Source of the DNA: Gracilimonas mengyeensis
GTDB taxonomy: Bacteria; Bacteroidota; Rhodothermia; Balneolales; Balneolaceae
Direction of reading: 5' to 3'
Assembly: GCF_900182705.1 (NCBI RefSeq)
Contig: NZ_FXTP01000001.1
Location: forward strand, 372,001-436,000
Length of the DNA stretch: 64,000 nt
Made by a program: the position numbers and the translations under genes. Shown here piece by piece: positions 1-8,556 of this stretch. A model generated the notes under the pieces. That model saw nothing but the letters and a program-made list of their open reading frames with translations, had not been told where the DNA came from and made no database searches. Within the stretch, counting starts at the first letter, position 1, and every line of letters starts with the position of its first letter.

Positions 1-169
1 GTTCTGAAATTAAAAAAATCAGAAAAATGAGCTTTAACGTCCGTAAAAAGCGTTTTTCTTGGCATTTTGGATAATCCCTCAAAAAAGCTAAAACCATAAA
101 AGCGCTTCATTAAATCTTCACGGACAGCGAGTATCATTAAACAACTTCTAAAAACTAACGGAGGTTCTT

Positions 170-847
170 ATGCGAGGTCCGGTTAAAATTGTTAAACGAA
201 ACAAGGATCTGAAACAAGGCTACTTATTACGACTTGAACTAGGATTCATCTTATCACTGCTTATCTTCATAGCAGGCACTAAAATCACTATTCAATCTTC
301 CGAAAAAGGAGACGATCTTATAGTTGACAAACAGGAAGAAGTGTATGTGGAAGAAATTGTACAAACCAAGCAGGAGTTACAAGCACCGCCACCACCACGG
401 CCGGTTGTTCCTGTAGAGGTACCCAATGACGAAATCATTGAGGATGAAATTATTGATCTTGACTCTGAGCTCAATATGAATGAAATAGCTATAGATGTTC
501 CTCCGCCACCACCATCTAATGATGAGGAAGAAGAGGAAAGCGAAATATTTGTAGTGGTTGAACAGATGCCTGAATTAATTGGCGGGCTTCCTTCTATTCA
601 AAAGTATATTGAGTATCCTGAAATGGCCCGAAAAGCCGGTATTGAAGGACGAGTTGTCGTTCAGTTCGTTATCGATACAGATGGAAATGTTCAAGATCCC
701 GTGGTTATCCGCGGAATTGGCGGTGGATGTGATGAAGAAGCACTGAAAGCCGTTAAGAAAGCAAAATTTGTTCCCGGAAGACAACGGGGCAAACCTGTAA
801 TGGTTCGTTACAGTTTACCAATCTCATTTTCACTGCAAAACAGCTGA
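170..847 (+). CDS. TonB-family energy transducer
   Basis: 225 aa. One N-terminal membrane anchor (about residues 24-41) is followed by a proline-rich and acidic periplasmic linker (residues about 70-125, with PPPP runs) and a C-terminal TonB domain (about 135-223) containing GRVVVQFVID and a YPEMARKAG segment. By family it would carry proton-motive energy from ExbB/ExbD to outer-membrane receptors; no exbB, exbD or receptor gene is nearby, so its partner is unknown. An AGGAGG-like site (cggagg) sits 5 bases before the ATG. The linker motif VPNDEIIE recurs in the second TonB protein at 44012-44692. Confidence 0.9.
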   Translation: MRGPVKIVKRNKDLKQGYLLRLELGFILSLLIFIAGTKITIQSSEKGDDLIVDKQEEVYVEEIVQTKQELQAPPPPRPVVPVEVPNDEIIEDEIIDLDSELNMNEIAIDVPPPPPSNDEEEEESEIFVVVEQMPELIGGLPSIQKYIEYPEMARKAGIEGRVVVQFVIDTDGNVQDPVVIRGIGGGCDEEALKAVKKAKFVPGRQRGKPVMVRYSLPISFSLQNS

Positions 848-874
848 ACGTGAAGGTTTATTTTTAGCATAATG

Positions 875-908
875 AAAAGTCCCGGTAGCAATATCGGGAC
901 TTTTTTTA
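875..908 (+). terminator. Rho-independent terminator after the TonB gene
   Basis: A perfect 10-bp stem (AAAAGTCCCG / CGGGACTTTT) with a 10-base loop runs into a T tract. It lies between two convergent genes. The A-rich 5' side could also make it work for the minus-strand response regulator. Confidence 0.8.
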
Positions 909-975
909 TTTACGAAATTTTTGAGGTCCATATTTCGCTTCTAAGGCGCTAAAAAGATCAAATGGTCGAGAAGTA

Positions 976-1341
976 TCAGGAGGGATCGTCTATTTTTTGA
1001 ATTGACGTTTTAAGTTCCTCAAAACTAATTGGCTTAATAAGGTAATCGGAATAGTTAGTAGCGTTGGCCCGTTCACGATTGGTAGCATCAGAATTTCCGG
1101 TAATGTAGATTACAGTAGTATCGATTGATTTACTACGGATATTTTCTACCACGGTGATGCCGTCGATATCATCTTCAAGCATAATGTCCATCAAAACCAG
1201 GTCTGGTTCCAGTTCAACAATTTTCTCAATGGCTTCAGCACCTTTGGTCACAATCATTAAAACTTCCAAACCAAGCCTTTCGATCATCTTGGATAATAAA
1301 AGAGACAACACCTTGTCGTCTTCAACAATAAGAACTCGCAT
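976..1341 (-). CDS. Receiver-only response regulator
   Basis: 121 aa, a single CheY-like receiver with no output domain. The phosphorylation pocket is complete: D8/D9 (VEDD), phospho-acceptor D52 (LMDIML), T81 (ITG) and K103 followed by P104 (IKP). Such proteins act by protein-protein contact or in a phosphorelay. No histidine kinase is adjacent, so partner and output are unknown. The gene is monocistronic, convergent with the TonB gene and separated from the peroxiredoxin operon by a terminator. Confidence 0.9.
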   Translation of the reverse strand: MRVLIVEDDKVLSLLLSKMIERLGLEVLMIVTKGAEAIEKIVELEPDLVLMDIMLEDDIDGITVVENIRSKSIDTTVIYITGNSDATNRERANATNYSDYLIKPISFEELKTSIQKIDDPS

Positions 1342-1472
1342 AGATTATATATAGATATTTTATTCGGCCCGTAAACTATTTAATTCTTGGATAAAGAGAT
1401 AGGGCTTTGTTTGATTTATTATAATAACACACAAAATGTCCTATAATTTATATTATGTAAAATATAATTAAT

Positions 1473-1500
1473 CTTAAAGAGGCTGATTAGCTCAGCCTCC
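1473..1500 (-). terminator. Terminator of the nuoI-to-peroxiredoxin operon
   Basis: An 8-bp stem GAGGCTGA / TCAGCCTC (1479-1486 and 1492-1499) with a 5-base loop, 8 bases beyond the peroxiredoxin stop codon on the minus strand. It is followed by a short TTTAA stretch, so the U tract is weak. Confidence 0.65.
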
Positions 1501-1506
1501 TTCTCA

Positions 1507-1965
1507 TTAGTCGAATTCCGCAAGAACTTCCTGTATTCTATTAAAGTCTGGTTGGTTGCCTGCATCTTCCAGTATTTCAGAGTGAACGATGTCTCCTTCT
1601 TTATTTATCACAAAAGCTGCGCGTTTGGATACTCCTTTCATTCCAAAAAAATCTTCATTGAGAACATCATAAGCTTTACTTGCTTCTTTGTTAAAATCAC
1701 TAAGTAAGGTAAAGTTCAAATTGTTTGACTCTTTGAATGCCCTCAGTGCAAAAAAACTATCTACACTGATGCCAATCACTTCTGCATCAAGTGCATTAAA
1801 CATTTTAAGATTATCTCGGGTTGAGCACATCTCTTTTGTACAAACACTACTAAATGCTAATGGGAAAAAAAGTAACACAACATTCTTTTCTCCTTTAAAA
1901 TCTGTTAGTGATACTTCATCACCGTTGGTATTCTGAAGGGTAAACTCTGGAGCTTTTATACTCAT
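1507..1965 (-). CDS. Peroxiredoxin (AhpC/TSA, AhpE/BCP-like)
   Basis: 152 aa thioredoxin-fold peroxidase that reduces hydroperoxides in the cytoplasm. The peroxidatic signature PxxxSxxC is present at residues 35-42 (peroxidatic C42). C47 five residues later is the arrangement seen in AhpE/BCP-type one- or atypical two-Cys enzymes. The conserved Arg lies in the KRAAFVI segment near residue 115. It is the last gene of a four-gene minus-strand operon, 21 bases after the preceding membrane protein. Family is certain; subclass is inferred from motif spacing. Confidence 0.92.
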   Translation of the reverse strand: MSIKAPEFTLQNTNGDEVSLTDFKGEKNVVLLFFPLAFSSVCTKEMCSTRDNLKMFNALDAEVIGISVDSFFALRAFKESNNLNFTLLSDFNKEASKAYDVLNEDFFGMKGVSKRAAFVINKEGDIVHSEILEDAGNQPDFNRIQEVLAEFD

Positions 1966-1986
1966 GATGGCTGGGCTTATTTTGGG

Positions 1987-2589
1987 TTATGAATCTACTT
2001 GTTCCCTGAGAAACCTGAGCGCTGTTATTAAAATTCCAGCCGACATTAAAATTTCGGAGATCCAAATGTAGTCGTAATCCGGATTGCGGTTAAAAAACAA
2101 CCAATAACTCAAATAAGCTGCTGTTACAAGGCTTATACCTAATATGTAGTACCTGCGTTGGCTTTTCCTGGCATTATTGATTGTAAAGATCAAAACGGTA
2201 ACAGCTAAGGCTCCTCCCTGGTAAACTGCATTTAATAAGTCCTTGATTATAAATGAGTTTATAATCAGTGGAAAAAAGATAAAACTTATAAAGGGTAAAG
2301 CAGTTAAGTGTTTAGGAAAACGGGCAAAAACAGGCTTCGATTCTCTGATAAGCACCAACAGCCCGCTTATATATATAGTAATAGAAATGAGTTTGGCCCA
2401 TTCCTGAAGTTGGAAGGCAGTTTCTATTTGAAATAAGCCCGCTGAGTAAGGCACTAGTAAAAATAATGCTGCCGCACTAAAATAAGCTTTGAGTAAGGTG
2501 AATTTACGGATGAGAGACTTGATAAACAACAGTAAAACGGCGCCTACCGTTATTGTAACCAACAAGTCAATCCACATTACCGAATCCAT
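1987..2589 (-). CDS. Multi-pass membrane protein of unknown function
   Basis: 200 aa, very hydrophobic, with about seven predicted membrane segments (roughly residues 10-25, 34-53, 65-84, 93-114, 125-140, 147-166, 178-195). I recognise no family motif. Its ATG overlaps the TAA of the upstream DinB-like gene by one base (TAATG), indicating translational coupling. A second ATG four codons in (M5) is an alternative start. It sits between the DinB-like gene and the peroxiredoxin gene. Confidence 0.75.
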   Translation of the reverse strand: MDSVMWIDLLVTITVGAVLLLFIKSLIRKFTLLKAYFSAAALFLLVPYSAGLFQIETAFQLQEWAKLISITIYISGLLVLIRESKPVFARFPKHLTALPFISFIFFPLIINSFIIKDLLNAVYQGGALAVTVLIFTINNARKSQRRYYILGISLVTAAYLSYWLFFNRNPDYDYIWISEILMSAGILITALRFLREQVDS

Positions 2590-3119
2590 TACTGATCCGG
2601 ATTTCGGCTTTGCATCTCGCGCTGTACTTGCTTGCTATTCTGATAAGCCATCACCAAATCCGCAATTTCTTTCAGAGTGCTGCGCTCTTTGCGAACCATT
2701 TGGTTTACAAATTCATATAAGGTAAGAGTTTCTTTTCCCCGGCTAATTTCCCTTTCCCAATCTATTAACTGGATGTTTTTGATAAGATTTAAAAGTGCTA
2801 CCCGATGCTTTGAAATTTTGTACAGCAGCTTTTGGATATCCTTAAGCAAATCCTCATCCACTTCAAAAGTATCTTCAGGTCGGCTGTAGGCATTTAGGTT
2901 TATCGGTCGTACGCTTTTAAAAGCATCCTCAATTACTCGCCGGTAATAATTTTGCTGTGCATGATCCAAATAGAGTAATATCTCTGAAATGGACCTCCCT
3001 CCTTCGGGAGATTCATCATAAGGTACCGACTCGATGACGTACTTAAGCGCTTCAGCTTCGTGTTCGAGATACGCGACGTCATCAATTAATGAATCAATCT
3101 GGCTTTGTTTTATATCCAT
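2589..3119 (-). CDS. DinB-like helical bundle protein
   Basis: 176 aa, almost entirely helical by composition. It has an N-terminal segment with a SISEILLYLDHAQQNYY stretch, and later helices (VRKERSTLKEIADL), matching the DinB/YfiT four-helix layout. Some family members are metal-dependent thiol S-transferases, but I see only part of a His triad, so no activity is assigned. The gene begins 15 bases after nuoI stops and is coupled (TAATG) to the next membrane-protein gene. Confidence 0.6.
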   Translation of the reverse strand: MDIKQSQIDSLIDDVAYLEHEAEALKYVIESVPYDESPEGGRSISEILLYLDHAQQNYYRRVIEDAFKSVRPINLNAYSRPEDTFEVDEDLLKDIQKLLYKISKHRVALLNLIKNIQLIDWEREISRGKETLTLYEFVNQMVRKERSTLKEIADLVMAYQNSKQVQREMQSRNPDQ

Positions 3120-3134
3120 TATCGCTTTAGTCCC

Positions 3135-3821
3135 TTACGACCAGCTTGAAGATGCAGGGGTTGCGTCGTTTTTCTCTTGTCGCTCTATCATATCTACCAG
3201 AGAAAGGCCTGTATTCCATTCACGATCCCGATCACGAACTGAGTGGATGTTATTCTCTTCCTGGAAATCCCAGAATGAACCAAACTGTCGGTTACGATAC
3301 TTTTTAAGATACTCCAGACGCTCTGATACATCTTCTTTAGGCACGAGAAGTCTTTCCTTGTCGTAAACGGCATCTTCTCTTGATTCAAAAACAATGTCGT
3401 AATCCTTACTCATCACAATAGCTTCTTCGGGGCATACTTCCTCGCAATATCCGCAGTAGATACAGCGCAACATGTTAATTTCAAAGAAATCGGGAAATCG
3501 TTCTTTCTCATCATCGGTTTCTTTGGCCTGCATGCTAATAGCCAGCGGCGGACATGCACGTGCACACAAACCACAAGCTACACACCGTTCTTTGCCATGG
3601 TCTTCAACCAAAACAGGACGTCCACGAAAAATTGCAGGGGGATCCCATTTTTCTTCCGGGTATTTCATGGTAAAGGTAGGCTGGAACATTTGTTTAAAAG
3701 AATACCACATCCCCTTTAAAATTTCGGGCAGGTACAAGTTTTCCAGGAAACCCAGTTTTCGTTCTTTTTCGTAATTATCGCTTACTGCGTTTACTGTCGG
3801 TTGTTCGAGATTCTTAGCCAT
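3135..3821 (-). CDS. nuoI: NADH-quinone oxidoreductase subunit I (NuoI-like)
   Basis: 228 aa. Two 4Fe-4S binding motifs, C80xxC83xxC86xxxC90-P and C120xxC123xxC126xxxC130-P, match the N6a/N6b clusters of complex I subunit I (TYKY). The N-terminal [16 protein letters not shown] segment is the usual membrane-associated helix. The C-terminal extension of about 60 residues is acidic and Arg-rich and ends in a low-complexity tail. In most genomes nuoI lies between nuoH and nuoJ. Here it stands alone upstream of a DinB-like, a membrane and a peroxiredoxin gene, with no other nuo gene in the window. Confidence 0.88.
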   Translation of the reverse strand: MAKNLEQPTVNAVSDNYEKERKLGFLENLYLPEILKGMWYSFKQMFQPTFTMKYPEEKWDPPAIFRGRPVLVEDHGKERCVACGLCARACPPLAISMQAKETDDEKERFPDFFEINMLRCIYCGYCEEVCPEEAIVMSKDYDIVFESREDAVYDKERLLVPKEDVSERLEYLKKYRNRQFGSFWDFQEENNIHSVRDRDREWNTGLSLVDMIERQEKNDATPASSSWS

Positions 3822-3912
3822 TCAGTTGAAAACGTTTGCGTGTGCGTATTTGAAATTCAAAAATAAACCTTTGTGCACTTAGCATCAAAGTTATTTACGA
3901 GCTTTTCCGATT

Positions 3913-5223
3913 TTATTTTTGCCTAAATACCATTGTAAGTGGAACACCCAAAAATCCAAAACGTTCTCGGATTTTGTGTTCGATAAATTTTCTGTAATTC
4001 GGGGGCAACTCGTGCGGGCTATTCATAAAAAACTTGAATACCGGCGGGTTGCTCTTTACCTGTGTTGCATAAGTTATACGTAGCTGCTGCCCTCTTTTCA
4101 TCGGCAGCGGCTTTTCTTTTAGCATATTTTCGAGAAAATCGTTGAAATCAGAAGTAGAAATATTCTTTTTTCGTTCCTGCATCACCGTTTCGGCCATCTC
4201 AATCACTTTGTGTACCCGCTGCTTATTGAGAGCAGATATGGTAATAATAGGAACATAGTAAAGCTGAGGAACCGTAGAATAGATGTAATCTTCAAATTCT
4301 CGCACGGTGTTGGTGTCTTTCTCAGGAACCAAATCCCACTTGTTGAGCGCAATCACCAATCCTTTATTAAATTTCTCAGCTTCGCGGATTACCCGTTTAT
4401 CCTGTTCTTCAAAACCACGCATGGAATCAATGATTAAAACAGCCACATCGCATTCCCGAATGGCCTTATCGGTACGTATGGTGCTGTAAAACTCAATGTT
4501 TTCTTTCACCTTGGCTCGTTTTCTGAGCCCGGCAGTGTCTACCAGCACATACTCTTTGTCCTTATAGGTGAGGTTACTGTTGATAGAATCGCGTGTAGTA
4601 CCGGGAATATCCGTTACAATGGCCCGCTCATCATTTAACAGAGCATTTAACAAACTGCTTTTACCTACATTTGGCCGGCCTACAAAGGCAAGCTTAGGCG
4701 TTTCTGAAGGCGGTTCCGGCTCAGATTCAGGTGGCAACATCTCCACTACTTTATCCAATAAATCGCCCGTACCGGTTCCATTAATAGAAGAAACCGGGAA
4801 TAAATGCTCAAATCCAAGTTCGTAAAACTCGGTAGCATTAAAGCGGCGTTCTTCATTATCCGCCTTATTGGGTACCACAATAACCGGCTTTTCTTGCTGG
4901 CGAAGCAGTTCCGCAACAGATTTATCCAATGTGTTTATACCATCTTTAGTATCAACTACAAACAAAATAAGATCCGATTCCTCCAGGGCAATGTGTACCT
5001 GTTCGCGTATACCTTGAATCATCACGTTCATCTCATTGGGCAAGTACCCACCGGTGTCAATAACCGTAAAATCACGGCCGTTCCAGAAGGTTTCGCCATA
5101 ATGGCGGTCACGGGTTACACCGTACTCATCGTGCACAATGGCTTTACGTCTGCCGATAAGGCGATTAAAAAAAGTGGATTTACCAACGTTGGGGCGTCCT
5201 ACTATGGAAACTACTGGGAGCAT
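3913..5223 (-). CDS. der: Ribosome-associated GTPase Der (EngA)
   Basis: 436 aa with the tandem GTPase architecture unique to Der. P-loops GRPNVGKS lie at about residues 9-16 and 182-189, G3 motifs DTGG (56-59) and DTAG (229-232), G4 motifs NKAD (about 119) and NKWD (about 293). A C-terminal KH-like domain covers about residues 350-436. It acts in 50S ribosomal subunit maturation. Length is typical (E. coli about 490). It is transcribed alone or as the head of the nuoI operon, with a 91-base gap to nuoI. Confidence 0.97.
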   Translation of the reverse strand: MLPVVSIVGRPNVGKSTFFNRLIGRRKAIVHDEYGVTRDRHYGETFWNGRDFTVIDTGGYLPNEMNVMIQGIREQVHIALEESDLILFVVDTKDGINTLDKSVAELLRQQEKPVIVVPNKADNEERRFNATEFYELGFEHLFPVSSINGTGTGDLLDKVVEMLPPESEPEPPSETPKLAFVGRPNVGKSSLLNALLNDERAIVTDIPGTTRDSINSNLTYKDKEYVLVDTAGLRKRAKVKENIEFYSTIRTDKAIRECDVAVLIIDSMRGFEEQDKRVIREAEKFNKGLVIALNKWDLVPEKDTNTVREFEDYIYSTVPQLYYVPIITISALNKQRVHKVIEMAETVMQERKKNISTSDFNDFLENMLKEKPLPMKRGQQLRITYATQVKSNPPVFKFFMNSPHELPPNYRKFIEHKIRERFGFLGVPLTMVFRQK

Positions 5224-5292
5224 TTTATGTGTTAGATTCTTAGATTAAATCAAGCAGGAAAGGTACGCATAATTCAGCACTTATATAATATC

Positions 5293-5538
5293 ATGCTTCA
5301 AAGCTTTTTTGAAAATTTCGGTTTCTTTGGTGCACTGGCTTTAGCCTTTGTGCTTTTTATCTTCTTGATCCTTTGGATTGCCGGCATAGCCGGTATTGCC
5401 CTCCCTTATGATGGCGGCCAGAAAAAAGGAAATGACTGGCAGGTTCTTATAGCCGTGGTTTTCCCTCCCTATCCGGTTATTTGGTTGATTTACGACATGT
5501 ATCAACAATATAGAAGCATGGACGGCAAACAACCATAA
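5293..5538 (+). CDS. Small two-helix membrane protein
   Basis: 81 aa with two hydrophobic segments (about residues 9-37 and 47-67) separated by a short polar loop (PYDGGQKKGND). This gives a small hairpin-type inner-membrane protein. No family is recognised. Its TAA overlaps by one base (TAATG) the ATG of a 32-codon ORF, which itself overlaps the MFS transporter start. The three are therefore probably translated as a coupled unit. Confidence 0.65.
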   Translation: MLQSFFENFGFFGALALAFVLFIFLILWIAGIAGIALPYDGGQKKGNDWQVLIAVVFPPYPVIWLIYDMYQQYRSMDGKQP

Positions 5539-5636
5539 TGGCTGATACCCTCCACAAGTACATCCCACTGCAATACAATTATTTACTGCTTTTTAACATG
5601 ATGCGCTATATCTTGGCTCGAAACATCGCGGAATGA
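5538..5636 (+). CDS. 32-codon ORF coupled to the MFS transporter
   Basis: A 32-residue ORF starting MADTLHKYIP and ending ILARNIAE, with a hydrophobic middle (LLLF). Its ATG overlaps the upstream TAA (TAATG) and its TGA overlaps the MFS start (ATGA), so both junctions are typical coupling overlaps. It is either a genuine small membrane-associated peptide or a coupling/leader ORF that lets ribosomes reach the MFS start. Nothing in the sequence shows that the peptide itself is functional. Confidence 0.5.
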   Translation: MADTLHKYIPLQYNYLLLFNMMRYILARNIAE

Positions 5637-6859
5637 CTAAGAAACAAGACGGCAATCCCTATATCATCATTTTTGCCTTATGGCTGCTACTTTTTGCAGC
5701 GAGCAGCCAGGTGATGATTATTTCTCCCATCCTTCCACGAATTGCCGAACAATTAAGCACTTCTATTGAAGTTTTAGGCAATCTTGTAACCGTATACGCC
5801 GTGATGGTTGGTTTTTTTGCTATTATTATGGGGCCACTTTCCGATAAAATCGGCCGCCGAATGATTTTACTGATCGGCACAGGAAGCATTTCCTTTTTTC
5901 TTTTTCTGCATGGTTTTGTCGATACCTTTTGGGAATTGCTGGCTGTTCGTGCCCTCGCTGGTATGGCCGGAGGCGTTTTAAGTGGCGCAGCAGTTGCTTA
6001 TGTGGGAGACTATTTTCCCTACGAAAAAAGAGGATGGGCCAACGGCTGGATTATGAGCGGCATGGCTATGGGACAAATACTGGGTATTCCCATAGGCACA
6101 TTAATGGCTGATTTGTATGGATTCAGAATTCCTTTTCTGATATTTGCCGGTATCATGTTGCTTACTTTTTTGTTGATACTGGCAAAAGTCCCCCAGCCCA
6201 ATGTAGAGCTATCTGCCGATCGCGTAACGTTTAAGGGATCATTAAATAAATACCTTAAATTATTGAAGCGCAGTGAAGTACGTGCAGTTGCCTTTGCTTA
6301 TGTTGTAATGTTTTTGAGTATCTCCGTGTTTGTAGTATACCTGCCCACCTGGCTGGAAGACTCTTTTAATGTGAGCGGAAAAGCGATTGCTTCTTTGTTT
6401 TTTGTTGGTGGCATTGCCAACGTAATTACAGGTCCGTTGGCCGGTAAATTATCGGATCATATCGGCCGCAAAAAAATTATTATCGTATCCTGTCTCGGTC
6501 TTTCCGTAGTGATGGCCATCACTACTTTGGTAATTACCGAATTTTGGATCTCCTATATCGTATTCTTCTTTACCATGGTACTCATAGCCATGCGGATTAG
6601 CCCGTTTCAGGCTCTATCTACACAGCTAATTAAGTCGGATAACCGGGGTTCATTAATGAGTTTGCTGGTGGCTATTGGCCAAGTTGGTTACGGCATTGGA
6701 GGCTCAATTGCCGGTCCATTTTATGTAGAAAGCGGATATATGAGCAATACCTTGATTGGAACTTTAATGATTCTGATAATGGCCTATATTGTTTGGCGGC
6801 ATGTGCCTGAGCCTGAATTGAATACAGAATCTGGCACAAAGTTCGCTGATGAAGAGTAA
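5633..6859 (+). CDS. Major facilitator superfamily transporter
   Basis: 408 aa with about 12 membrane helices in two halves. MFS motif A is clear in both halves: GPLSDKIGRR at 67-76 and AGKLSDHIGRKK near 270. Overall it resembles drug:H+ antiporter (DHA1) exporters, but the substrate cannot be told from sequence. It is the last gene of the coupled group with the 81-aa membrane protein and the 32-codon ORF (ATGA overlap). The last 20 residues are acidic and cytoplasmic. Confidence 0.92.
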   Translation: MTKKQDGNPYIIIFALWLLLFAASSQVMIISPILPRIAEQLSTSIEVLGNLVTVYAVMVGFFAIIMGPLSDKIGRRMILLIGTGSISFFLFLHGFVDTFWELLAVRALAGMAGGVLSGAAVAYVGDYFPYEKRGWANGWIMSGMAMGQILGIPIGTLMADLYGFRIPFLIFAGIMLLTFLLILAKVPQPNVELSADRVTFKGSLNKYLKLLKRSEVRAVAFAYVVMFLSISVFVVYLPTWLEDSFNVSGKAIASLFFVGGIANVITGPLAGKLSDHIGRKKIIIVSCLGLSVVMAITTLVITEFWISYIVFFFTMVLIAMRISPFQALSTQLIKSDNRGSLMSLLVAIGQVGYGIGGSIAGPFYVESGYMSNTLIGTLMILIMAYIVWRHVPEPELNTESGTKFADEE

Positions 6860-6994
6860 ATTTTGAGGCTTCCTTTTTTTAAGATTAAATAATTTTAATA
6901 TTAAGGTGTTTGTCAAACCTCTGGATTATCAAATTTTTGTATTCCTGATTTTTGTAACATTTGCAGGGTTAAATCCTCTTAAAACAAAAAAATT

Positions 6995-8452
6995 ATGAAA
7001 AGAATAGCGTTACTGTTTTTTGTATCAGTTCTTGGCATGTCGTTTTTAGCTTGCCAGCAAGAAGAGAAAGATGTACTGGTTGAGGGTACCGTATCTGAGT
7101 TACAGTCCGGAGATCCCATTCAAAATGCTACTGTTCAAGTTTCTTCCCCGGAAGAATTCACCGATATTTTCTCCAGGACGGATTCTTTGGGACAATACGA
7201 GCTTACCGGTATCGACGTATCTGAAGTAACGGATCTGCAAATTACGGCCTCCTCTTCTGATTATGTAGAAAGAACACGCTCTTTGAAAGTAGCGCCTGAA
7301 GATGTTGTTACAGACTTCGATTTTGAACTTACCGAAGAAAACACTGGAACCCCTGGTGGCGATGGCGATGATGATGACGATGATTCTGTTACCGGAGAAT
7401 CACAGGGAGCTGCCCGTCTTGAACTTATTAATGTCTCTGAGGAATCCATCAACGTACGTGGAACCGGTGGAGTTGAAAACTCAACCTTTACTTTTGCTGT
7501 GTTGGATTCAGCCGGTCGCCCCATTAATCTTGATAATTCAGTTGAAGTGCAGTTCAACATGATTAAAAGTCCGGGCGGCGGAGAAACTATTTTACCCGCA
7601 ACAGTTGAAACCAATGCTCAAGGCCGTGTAGTGGGTAACCTGGCCAGTGGAGACTCTTCCGGAGTGGTAAGACTCGAAGCACTCATTGAACGACCTGAAG
7701 TTGGGTTGATCATACGCTCCACTCCTATTTTGATTGCCATTCAAAGTGGCTTTCCAGCCCCCGACCGTTTTTTCATTGCTCCTGAAAATTATAATGTTGA
7801 AGGATTTGGTATAGTGCCTGGTGAGGGATCCACTACCTATGATTACGCAGTGACTGCAAGTGTGGGCGACAAACACGGAAATCCTGTAAAAGAGGGTACC
7901 GCTGTAGACTTCAGAACCGAAAGTGCCGGTATTATTGAAGGATCTGCTCTGACAGATGAAAATGGCCGGGCTACGGTATTGCTCCGTCCGGATGGAAGTA
8001 CACCTACCTCCTCTCCCAGAGGTATTGGCTTCTTCAAAGTATTTGCCAAAACCGTAGATGAAAACAACGATTATGTCCGCCAGGAACTTGAAATGCTCTT
8101 TACTACCCGAAATGCTAGCATTAGTGTAAGCCCTCAAACCGTAGAGATTCCAGCGAATGGTTCTCAAAGATTTAGTTTTACTGTGACGGACCTCAATGGG
8201 AACCCTATGGCAGCTGGAACCGAAATTAGTGTAGATATTCCTGAAGGACTGGAAGCATCCGGAGATGTTGGATTTACTCTGAGTGATCACTTGACCCCGG
8301 GCCCCGGAAGTACAGAATTTGGATTCACCGTCTCAGATACGGATGACGAGGACAGCGAAGTTGTTGGAACAACCATCACCATTCGTGTAGTTTCTGCATC
8401 TTCGGGTTCGGAAACAACCCGCACAATCCAAGGTACAAGAGCAAAACAATAG
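6995..8452 (+). CDS. Lipoprotein with regulatory-like and Ig-like domains
   Basis: 485 aa. A signal peptide with lipobox FLAC (lipidated C20) directs it to the cell envelope. Residues about 27-105 form a carboxypeptidase-regulatory-like beta sandwich (VEGTVSELQSGDPIQNATV). A Gly/Asp linker with a run of Asp (about 120-130) follows, then three bacterial Ig-like segments (about 138-250, 255-370, 372-480), each with the VTDxNGNPM or DKHGNPVKEGT style of Big domains. No catalytic site is visible, so an adhesive or structural surface role is inferred. It is flanked by its own terminator and a 135-base upstream gap. Confidence 0.82.
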   Translation: MKRIALLFFVSVLGMSFLACQQEEKDVLVEGTVSELQSGDPIQNATVQVSSPEEFTDIFSRTDSLGQYELTGIDVSEVTDLQITASSSDYVERTRSLKVAPEDVVTDFDFELTEENTGTPGGDGDDDDDDSVTGESQGAARLELINVSEESINVRGTGGVENSTFTFAVLDSAGRPINLDNSVEVQFNMIKSPGGGETILPATVETNAQGRVVGNLASGDSSGVVRLEALIERPEVGLIIRSTPILIAIQSGFPAPDRFFIAPENYNVEGFGIVPGEGSTTYDYAVTASVGDKHGNPVKEGTAVDFRTESAGIIEGSALTDENGRATVLLRPDGSTPTSSPRGIGFFKVFAKTVDENNDYVRQELEMLFTTRNASISVSPQTVEIPANGSQRFSFTVTDLNGNPMAAGTEISVDIPEGLEASGDVGFTLSDHLTPGPGSTEFGFTVSDTDDEDSEVVGTTITIRVVSASSGSETTRTIQGTRAKQ

Positions 8453-8466
8453 AGCTTATATATTCC

Positions 8467-8504
8467 AAAAAGTGCTCAATTTTTTCGGATTTAGCACTTT
8501 TTTG
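8467..8504 (+). terminator. Terminator after the Ig-like lipoprotein
   Basis: Perfect 10-bp stem AAAAAGTGCT (8467-8476) / AGCACTTTTT (8493-8502) with a 16-base loop, ending in a T tract. It lies 15 bases after the stop codon. Confidence 0.85.
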
Positions 8505-8528
8505 GAATGCTTGTAAATCCTACCTTTG
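8501..8528 (+). promoter_or_regulatory. Candidate Bacteroidota-type promoter
   Basis: An exact TAnnTTTG -7 element (TACCTTTG, 8521-8528) preceded by TTTG (8501-8504) with a 16-base spacer, 29 bases before the ATG of the AAA+-like gene. The TTTG lies in the tail of the preceding terminator. Motif match only; the spacer is at the short end. Confidence 0.4.
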
Positions 8529-8556
8529 AAGCCAACCTAAAACCCGGCAAAAATTC

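Noticed and set aside
3135-3821. Part of a complete complex I operon
   Set aside because: No neighbouring nuo genes are present in the window.
7592-8290. 232-codon minus-strand ORF opposite the Ig-like lipoprotein
   Set aside because: Antisense shadow of a gene with strong lipoprotein and Ig-like features; no start signal.
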